Shown one piece after another: positions 57,701-64,000 of a DNA stretch of 64,000 bases. Below the pieces are notes generated by a model, which was not told the origin of the DNA, did not search any database, and saw only the letters and a list, made by a program, of their open reading frames with translations. Made by a program: the position numbers and the translations under genes. Position 1 is the stretch's first letter. Each line of letters begins with the position of its first letter. Origin of the DNA: Vombatus ursinus (lineage: Eukaryota; Chordata; Mammalia; Diprotodontia; Vombatidae); NCBI RefSeq assembly GCF_900497805.2, contig NW_020954585.1:45791631-45855630 (forward strand). The letters are read 5' to 3'.

Positions 57701-57880
57701 TTAACAAACATTTATTAAACTCCTACTCTATGCCAGTCCCCATGACGGGTGATACAAAGACAAAAGTGCCAACAGTTCCTAGTCTTCAAAGAACTTGGCA
57801 TTCTAGGCAGAGGATACAACTTGTCTATATAGAGGTATTTACAAAACAGATACAAAGTGATTTTGTGGGGAAGACACAGA
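57701..57880 (-). mobile_element. L2 LINE 3' end
   Basis: AACAAACATTTATTAAACTC, GCCAGTCCCCATGACGGGTG, AGTCTTCAAAGAACTTGGCA. Confidence 0.82.
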
Positions 57881-57924
57881 AATATGTCCCTCTTCAACTC
57901 ACTAATTTTTTTTTTAATCTTCTA

Positions 57925-57988
57925 CAGCACTTATTTAAGATGTAGTGCTCTGAACACAGTAGGTGCCTAATAAATGCTTGTTGAACTG
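57925..57988 (+). mobile_element. L2 LINE terminus
   Basis: GTAGTGCTCTGAACACAGTA, GGTGCCTAATAAATGCTTG. Confidence 0.8.
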
Positions 57989-57989
57989 A

Positions 57990-58188
57990 ATTGCAAACAA
58001 GTCAGCTTTGAAAGCTGCAGGTTCAACTTAGACATGATAAAAGAAAAGTCAGCTGTACAGAATGGAGACTTGTAGTTTTACATACAGTCTTCTTTTTCTA
58101 TCCTACTATGTAAATGGAAAGTCCATTTTATTTGGTGTTTGTTAAATTCTGAATAAAATTTTTTTTTATTTAAAAAGAACTGAATTGA
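57990..58188 (+). mobile_element. Unassigned LINE-like 3' end
   Basis: TCAGCTTTGAAAGCTGCAGG, GACTTGTAGTTTTACATACA, TTTGGTGTTTGTTAAATTCT, GAATAAAATTTTTT. Matches the end at 32340 over nearly 190 bp. Confidence 0.6.
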
Positions 58189-58287
58189 ATACGACTGAAG
58201 GGTATGCTTCTCATTCATTGCACACTTTGATTTTAACTCTTAAATTGCTTGACTTCAAGTCATAGCAGGTATCTGTTGAGACAGAGG

Positions 58288-58462
58288 CAGAGCTGTCTAA
58301 TGGGAGGAGTGCTGGGCTGGGGTGGACCTAAGTAGAATACTATTTCCAGTTTTGGGCAAGGATCTTAATTTTTGTACCACACTTTTCTCATCTGTAAAAT
58401 GAGGAGATTGCACCAGATGGCCTCTGAGGTCCTTTTCAGCTTTAGGTCTGCGAGTTGTCCAT
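58288..58462 (+). mobile_element. MIR3-type SINE
   Basis: AATGGGAGGAGTGCTGGGCT head, CTTTTCTCATCTGTAAAATG, AGATGGCCTCTGAGGTCCTT. Confidence 0.85.
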
Positions 58463-58483
58463 GGTCACACCTACTAGTGTCCA

Positions 58484-58600
58484 TCAGATTATAAGCTCTT
58501 TGAAGGCAGGGACTGTCTTTTGCTTCTTTTTGCATCCCCAGTGCTTAGCCCAGTGCCTGGCACATAGTAGGCACCTGACAAAAGTGATTGATTAAGAGGA
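58484..58600 (+). mobile_element. L2 LINE 3' end
   Basis: AGATTATAAGCTCTTTGAAG, CCAGTGCTTAGCCCAGTGCC, GGCACATAGTAGGCACCTGA. Confidence 0.9.
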
Positions 58601-58671
58601 ATGATTTAAGCCCAGGTGTCTCCTGATTACTGACCATCAAACCAAAATGACATTGGATAATGGGAATAATA

Positions 58672-59000
58672 CAGCCAGTCAGTCAATAAACATTTACTAG
58701 GCAACTACAGTGTACCAGGCATTGTGCCAAGGACTGGGGATACAAAGAAAGGCAAAAGACAGTTCCAGTTCTCAAGGAGCTCACAGTCCATGGCGGAGAC
58801 AACATGCAAATACCTATGTGCAAACACCTATAGACAGGATAAATTGGAAATAATCAACCTAGGGAAGGTACTAGCTTAAGGATGGATTGAGAAAGGCTTC
58901 TTATAAAAGGTGGGATTTTAGTTGGACTTGAAGGAAACCAGGAAAGCTGGGAGGCAGGGATGAGGAGGGAGAGATTTCCAGTCACGGAGGACAGGAACAC
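58672..59000 (-). mobile_element. L2 LINE 3' end
   Basis: CAATAAACATTTACTAGGCA, ACTGGGGATACAAAGAAAGG, TCTCAAGGAGCTCACAGTCC, GGCTTCTTATAAAAGGTGGG, GAGAGATTTCCAGTCACGGA. Confidence 0.92.
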
Positions 59001-59368
59001 TATTTTTTTTTAAACTAAGAAGGGAAAAAAGTCTCCGGTTATCAGTTACTGTTATTCATACCCTCCCCACCCCCACCTTCAGGGCCAGAACTCCTGATGA
59101 CATAGACAGGAAAGGATGACTCTAAACTGACTTCAGAACTCAAAGGATTTCACCTCATTCTAATCTTTTGGCGTCTGATTCATCCGGGCTGCCCATGGCA
59201 GCCAGACAACTTGGCTTCTATTACTACTCTGCTCTTCCCTGCTGTGACTTTCCTCTGTAGCCTGGGAAAACCAGTGGAGTTCTGAAAGGATCGTAGATCT
59301 TACGGACAGAATCCACAAAACAGATGGTGGACTCTAGACTCCATCTAAATCTTTGATAAAAACATTGA
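59001..59368. other. Unique sequence
   Basis: No repeat or exon recognised. Confidence 0.4.
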
Positions 59369-59480
59369 TTTTAAGATGGAAGGGATCTCAGAGATTGTCT
59401 AGTTCGATCTTCCTCCTCATTTTCCAGATGAAGAAACCAAGGCATGGAAAGGTCTGCAGGTGGCGGCAGGGAGAGGAGGG
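59369..59480 (-). mobile_element. MIR3 fragment
   Basis: AAGATGGAAGGGATCTCAGA, CTCATTTTCCAGATGAAGAA. Confidence 0.78.
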
Positions 59481-59734
59481 GAATCTTCCAAGGGGAGAAG
59501 CTGCTATGGTTCTTTAGAGCCAAGTAATTCATAAGAGAGCAGAAATGGGGTTTATTGTGAAATAACTGGGCTTCTTGGAAGTCCATATGGGGAGATAGAA
59601 GAAAGGAAGTTTTTTGGTGTTTTCATCCAAACCAAGCACAGCTGTCTGAGTTCTAAGTTTCAGCTGCCTGTGTCCTTCTTTCTCTTTCACATGGATTCAT
59701 CCTGTTTCTCTCCCATTAATCAATCAACAAACAT

Positions 59735-59890
59735 CAGCCATAGCATTTTAGAGTGGAGAGGGCCCCTGGAGATCATCTAATCCAACACTCTCATTTGATA
59801 GAGAAAGAAACAGACACAGAAATGGAATATGACTTGACCAAGGTCATATAACTAATGTGTGACTGAGGTAGGACTAGAAGAAACCAGGGA
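59735..59890 (-). mobile_element. MIR3-type SINE
   Basis: GCATTTTAGAGTGGAGAGGG, GGAGATCATCTAATCCAACA, ACTTGACCAAGGTCATATAA. Confidence 0.82.
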
Positions 59891-60004
59891 TATTTTCCCA
59901 GGGACTAAAGAAGACATCCCCCTCCCCACAAATCCTTACCAGTCCTGCCCAGGGCTCCAGATCACACCTTAGTCAAAACTGTTTGGATTCATCCAACCCC
60001 TTTA

Positions 60005-60160
60005 TTTTGTTTTAATTTTTTCAATCAACAAGCATTTGTTTTCTCTCTCTCCTATCTCACCCAGTTAAAAAGAAAAAAAAAGAAAAAAATCCTTGTATCA
60101 AATATGCGTAGCCAAGCAAAACAAATTCCCACATCATCTGTGTTCAAAAATCTCATTTCC
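60005..60160 (-). mobile_element. L1-type LINE 3' end
   Basis: ACCCAGTTAAAAAGAAAAAA, AATATGCGTAGCCAAGCAAA, ACAAATTCCCACATCATCTG reverse-complement the landmarks of 47120. Confidence 0.75.
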
Positions 60161-60255
60161 AGTACCATTACTTTACAGATGGGAAAACTGAGGACCAGAA
60201 AAGTAAAATGCCTTGCCTAGGGTCACACAATAAGTTAATGGCACAGATTCCCACC
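60161..60255 (-). mobile_element. MIR CORE fragment
   Basis: TTTACAGATGGGAAAACTGA, CTTGCCTAGGGTCACACAAT. Confidence 0.8.
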
Positions 60256-60304
60256 CATCTTGGCTAAATTCAACTTGTAAGAATTGCCAGTGAATTAACT
60301 TATT

Positions 60305-60515
60305 ATCCCTTGAGAAGCATAGTGGTTAGGACATAGGACTGAGTCAGGAAGACTGAAGTTCTAGCCCCATCTCAGTCATTTACTAGCTGTGTGACCACTG
60401 ACAACTCATTTTAATTTCTCTGTGCCTCAGTTTCCTTATCTATAAAATGAAGGGGGTTGGACTACATGGCCTGTAAGGTTCTTTCCAGCTCTAAATCTAT
60501 GATCCTACAAATCCT
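60305..60515 (+). mobile_element. MIR3-type SINE, full length
   Basis: GAGAAGCATAGTGGTTAGGA head, TTTACTAGCTGTGTGACCAC, GTTGGACTACATGGCCTGTA, TTTCCAGCTCTAAATCTATG. Confidence 0.92.
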
Positions 60516-61370
60516 TTCCTAGGTAAGATACAGTAAAAATAAAACAAAAAGTTGGAAAATGATTCCTTCTGGATAGCTGAAGCTTCATCCTTTTATGCAC
60601 TATTTTTTTTTAAAAAAAAATTGAACCCATTTAGATGGAAATCTGTTTAAGACACATCCCTATCTCCATAAACAGAGGACATTGAACATAATTTAAGTTT
60701 TTCTGTATGACTCAGGATCATCATCAGAAACATTAGTAATTGAACTATAGTATAATACAGTGATACCTTAATGACTGTTTAAATGCATATAGCCCTTTGC
60801 CCTAGCCTAAGTGACTCCAGGATGTTGTGCTGAGTTATGTTCCTACTTTTCTAACTCTGTCCATGTCAAATGATCATTTCTAATTTCCATCAGTGTTGAA
60901 GGATAATAACTCCTCTCCCCCAATTGTAATCTTTCCTAGTCCCAGAAACTAGATAACCAAGTTGGTTAGAATTGTATATAAAGTAACAATAAATACCCTC
61001 TGCGGGACCAATTGGGTAAAATTCAGGAACTTAAATGAATGTACTATGGGACATTTCTTTCTTTCTTATTTCTTTTTCATCTGTTTCCTTCCAGTTCTTA
61101 AAGAGGTGGTCTCATTTTGTCAGGGGCCTCCTGAAGGAAGAGTATATTGCTTAAAAGAAGAGATTTCAGAAAAAAGAACAAGAATTTCATTGGCCATAAC
61201 AGGCTAGTGGGTGACAGGTCATGACACTTCTGATCACAAGATATTTAGCTTCTGACTCTGTGGGTAATACCTATTCACAAGACGCAGGCATAGGAGAGAA
61301 AATCCTACTAGCAGTGTGTATGTTGGGGGAAGAGGGAGGGAGGAAGAAAAGGCGAAGATTCACAGAACTG
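60516..61370. other. Unique sequence, 850 bp
   Basis: AT-rich, no repeat family recognised with confidence. Frames of about 80 codons at 60962-61207 and 61221-61457 lack known domains, and the second overlaps MIR3. Confidence 0.42.
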
Positions 61371-61371
61371 C

Positions 61372-61535
61372 GTTTAGAATCTAGAATGTTGGAGCTGAAA
61401 AGGACCTTAGGGATCATGGATGAAGAAATAGAGGCCCAGAGTGGCCAAGTGATTTGAGGACTATCATACAGCTGCTTCTGCTGGAGCTGGCATTTGAACT
61501 CAGGTCTCCCAATTTGCAGCCTGGATCTCTCTCCT
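61372..61535 (-). mobile_element. MIR3-type SINE
   Basis: AATGTTGGAGCTGAAAAGGA, AATAGAGGCCCAGAGTGGCC, CATTTGAACTCAGGTCTCCC. Confidence 0.85.
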
Positions 61536-61567
61536 CTGTATCAGAGGATTAGGATCTACTTCTAAAT

Positions 61568-61830
61568 CCACAAGAAGACATGTAAAGTGAAAGGAAGACT
61601 TACATGAACTGAATGAAGCGAAGCAGGAGACAGGGAAAACAATATATGTAATGACTGCAACAATGAGGAGGAAAAGAATAATAAAACAAAATGGAACACT
61701 GTGTCATTTTAGTGGCTATGCTTGGCCCCACAGAAGAGTGGAGAAAATGAACCTTCTTCTATTCCTTGTAGAGATGAGGGGATAAGGGTATGAAATACTG
61801 TATATGCTGTCAGACCTTGCTGATATCTCT
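61568..61830 (+). mobile_element. Marsupial L1-type LINE 3' end
   Basis: GACTTACATGAACTGAATGA, AGCAGGAGACAGGGAAAACA, AATGGAACACTGTGTCATTT, AATACTGTATATGCTGTCAG. Confidence 0.75.
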
Positions 61831-61885
61831 GATGCCTCGCTGAACTTCCCCCTCCCCCCAATCTCTCTGGTTGGGTAGGAAGAAG

Positions 61886-62134
61886 GTTGTTGTTGAGTTG
61901 TTTCAGTCGTGTCCAACTCTTCGTGACCCCGTTTAGGGTTTTCTTGGCAAAGATGCTGGAGTAGCTTACCATTTCCTTCTCCAGCTCATTTTACAGATGA
62001 GGAAATGGAGACCAACAGGGTTAAGTGACTTGCCCAGGGTCATACAAGTAGTGAGTATCTGAAGCTACATTTGAATTCAGGTCTTTTGACTCCAAGCCTG
62101 ATACTCTATCTACTGCACTACTTAGCTGTCCCCC
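61886..62134 (-). mobile_element. Long marsupial CORE-SINE (Mar1-type)
   Basis: TTGTTGTTGAGTTGTTTCAG then GTGTCCAACTCTTCGTGACC, CORE GTGACTTGCCCAGGGTCATA, head TGCACTACTTAGCTGTCC. Confidence 0.95.
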
Positions 62135-62155
62135 AAGGAAAAAGGGCCTACTGGC

Positions 62156-62260
62156 AAATTAATTTAACATAAAAAACAAAGATCATCAATAAAATAATTT
62201 TTAAAAAAAGACACGCCCAAGACAGTTCAAAGTCACAAAGAGGTCTGGGCAGCTTTATGT
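62156..62260 (+). repeat. Inverted repeat, left arm (105 bp)
   Basis: Begins AAATTAATTTAACATAAAAA and ends GGTCTGGGCAGCTTTATGT. It is the reverse complement of 62684-62788 with one apparent mismatch, a T/A swap in an oligo-T/oligo-A junction near 62201. Confidence 0.97.
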
Positions 62261-62683
62261 ATAAGTGTATGAAAAGAGGGGAATTTATGGCCCTGTCTGT
62301 TTGTGGTTTGTAAAGTTTTTTGGGGGGAACTGAACCTGTTGCATCCAAAGGTTCTGAGAGAATGAATGGTTTAGGGGCTTTTTGGAGCAGAAGCCTTTTT
62401 TTTCTAGGCAGGGTGCAGCCAGGCTGTGATTTTTTTTTTTATTTGCTTCTGTGAAATTCCACCTCACCCAACAGACCCTTTTGGAGAACCAATGACTAGG
62501 AGGTTTCTAGCTAGATTATTTTAAAGGGCCTCCAAGAATAGTATAAGAACTAGATATGGGTGGGTCAAAGTCTGGGGCAGGAACCATTGTCAGAAAGGAG
62601 CAGGCCAAGATAGACGTAGAATCCTAGGATCCTAGATTTATTTCTGAAAGAGACTTCAGAGGCCTCCTCATTTTACAGAGGTA
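62261..62683. other. 423 bp spacer of the inverted repeat
   Basis: Unique sequence followed by a MIR3 fragment in reverse at 62618-62683 (CCTAGATTTATTTCTGAAAG, CCTCCTCATTTTACAGAGG). The right arm begins abruptly within the MIR3. Confidence 0.7.
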
Positions 62684-62788
62684 ACATAAAGCTGCCCAGA
62701 CCTCTTTGTGACTTTGAACTGTCTTGGGCGTGTCTTTTTTAAAAAATTATTTTATTGATGATCTTTGTTTTTTATGTTAAATTAATTT
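62684..62788 (-). repeat. Inverted repeat, right arm (105 bp)
   Basis: Begins ACATAAAGCTGCCCAGACC and ends TTATGTTAAATTAATTT. It interrupts a MIR3, so this arm is more likely the derived copy and 62156-62260 the source. Confidence 0.97.
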
Positions 62789-62817
62789 ACAGAGAGGTGT
62801 TGTTTTTTTTTTAATAT

Positions 62818-62859
62818 GTGTGTATACACACATACATATACATGTGTGTACATATACAT

Positions 62860-62903
<44 letters not shown>
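62818..62903. repeat. (TG)n/(CATA)n microsatellite
   Basis: GTGTGTATACACACATACAT then about 20 pure GT units. Confidence 0.93.
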
Positions 62904-62905
<2 letters not shown>

Positions 62906-62917
62906 CCTAGGCTCATA

Positions 62918-63049
62918 AGATTATAGACGTAGGGTCGAAGGAATTTCAGGGTCCATTGAAATCAAACCTGCTTTACAGGTGAAAAAACTGAGGCCCAGAG
63001 AAGGAACTTGCTCAAGATTATACAGCTTGTGTCAGAGATTTGAATCCAG

Positions 63050-63102
<53 letters not shown>

Positions 63103-63325
63103 CAGATATAAAAAAATTTCCCCCCAATTACATGTAAGGACAATTTTTCACATTCATTTTAAATAAATTCTGAGTTACAAATTTTCTCCTTCTGTTCCTC
63201 ACCTCCCCCCTCCCTAAGACAGTAAGCAATCGGATATAGGTTACATATGTGTAATCAATCCAGTTCTTTCTAACGCTGAATGTAGCATTTTATTCACTAT
63301 GCCACGTGGGCAGCCAAGGTAATTA
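62918..63325 (-). mobile_element. MIR3-type SINE split by an L1 insertion and (GT)n
   Basis: GGTCGAAGGAATTTCAGGGT, AACTGAGGCCCAGAGAAGGA, GATTTGAATCCAGTT before. AATCCAGTTCTTTCTAACGC and CACTATGCCACGTGGGCAGC after. AATCCAGTT at 63043-63051 and 63257-63265 is the target duplication. Confidence 0.85.
63052..63256 (-). mobile_element. L1 3' end insertion with (GT)n in the tail
   Basis: (GT)n at 63052-63099, then TTTCCCCCCAATTACATGTA, CAATTTTTCACATTCATTTT, CAATCGGATATAGGTTACAT. The poly(T) expected next to the duplication is replaced by (GT)n. Confidence 0.8.
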
Positions 63326-64000
63326 AAGGAAGGAAGGAAGGAAGACCTAGGGAACTCAGTAGAGGACTGGAGGGCAGGTAGCATTTTACCCCTAAACATA
63401 AACTTTCCCCAGATCACAGAATTGCCTAGGAGCAAGTCCTATAATTAGGAAGTTGGGTGGGGGGAGGGGAGGAGGATTCTATTTTAAAAATAATAGTCTT
63501 TGAATTTCCATTGTCCATGCTTTTCCTATCTGCCAATTAATTTGGGTAACTAGGAGTTGGATCAGACAGGCACAACACAATCCACCCACAGTTTATGGAA
63601 TGTGGGCATGAGGTATTCCCTTCCCTGAAAGGACTACAGGTAACACGTCCCAGGCCAGGGTGGAGCAGGGAGGAGCAGAAGAGAAACATTGGCTGGGCCT
63701 GGTGGAGAAGGCCTCAATCCCTGCCCTGAATCCAGGGTCCAGGCCCTGAAACCTAAAAGCAGGGGAACAGGCTTAGGAAAGAGCTTAAGGACTGGTAAAG
63801 TGTCAATGCCAGGCCAGCTTCCTCTTCAGCTTGACTTTCCCTAACTTCACCTCTGAGGAATGGGCCTATAGTTGTGGATATTAGTGCTAGGTCACCTCCT
63901 ATGTATGACCAGCTATCATAAGCCTATTAGCCAATTTCTGGCAAATGGTTCAATATCAGAAACTAATAGGATTTTATCAGTGAAAATGACAGTAATGAAG
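63326..64000. other. Unique sequence to the window edge
   Basis: A short (GGAA)n at 63330-63344, then unique. No exon recognised up to the end. Confidence 0.42.

Overview
The window is non-coding nuclear DNA of a marsupial. The clearest sign is about 25 copies of tRNA-derived CORE-SINEs with the marsupial-type head (GGCAGCTAGGTGGCRCAGTG), in a long form of about 250 bp (Mar1-type) and a short form of about 155 bp (WSINE/Wallsi-type). Marsupial-type L1 3' ends and hAT short elements with a GGGGTGGGGAACC end agree. The repeat names come from memory of the families, not from a search. I cannot tell an American from an Australian species.

I support no host protein-coding exon. The longer open frames are explained by simple repeats (Ser/Gly, Val or Thr runs at 36.67-37.2 kb; Arg/Glu or Ser/Leu/Phe runs at 12.5-12.9 and 28.2-28.7 kb; dinucleotide runs at 7.2 and 51.2 kb) or by LINE and SINE sequence. 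The window is best read as intergenic or long-intron DNA. About half of it or more is old repeat: L2 3' ends in both directions, MIR and MIR3, one L3/CR1, L1 3' ends, hAT- and mariner-like short DNA elements, and one probable solo LTR. The rest is unique sequence, some of it rich in transcription-factor-like motifs.

Layout. 0-5.3 kb: L2, a long SINE, a probable solo LTR and an L3 split by three later insertions. 5.3-8.4 kb: mostly unique, with a gapped GA array. 8.4-11.2 kb: AT-rich palindromes, a hAT element and the longest L2 copy, which keeps the YADD part of its reverse transcriptase. 11.2-15 kb: hAT elements, a 310 bp pyrimidine tract and a unique GC-rich block. 15-38 kb: dense nested L2/MIR/SINE/L1, including a retro-copied 7SL RNA pseudogene at 34.6-34.9 kb and a 490 bp trinucleotide array with an assembly gap at 36.7-37.2 kb. 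38.3-39.6 kb: unique block with a 174 bp tandem duplication. 40.2-41.5 kb: quiet unique stretch. 42-49 kb: MIR3, L1, L2 and a possible CTCF site. 49.3-50.2 kb: the one CpG-rich stretch, with a perfect CArG box, the best promoter candidate. 50.2-62 kb: further nested repeats. 62.16-62.79 kb: a near-perfect 105 bp inverted repeat, much younger-looking than its surroundings.

No operon-like or defence-like system is present. The items most worth following are the 62 kb inverted repeat, the 38.8 kb tandem duplication, the CpG-rich block at 49.3 kb, the 7SL retro-pseudogene, two insertions that consist only of a poly(A) tail with target-site duplications, and a five-copy short element with imperfect terminal inverted repeats.
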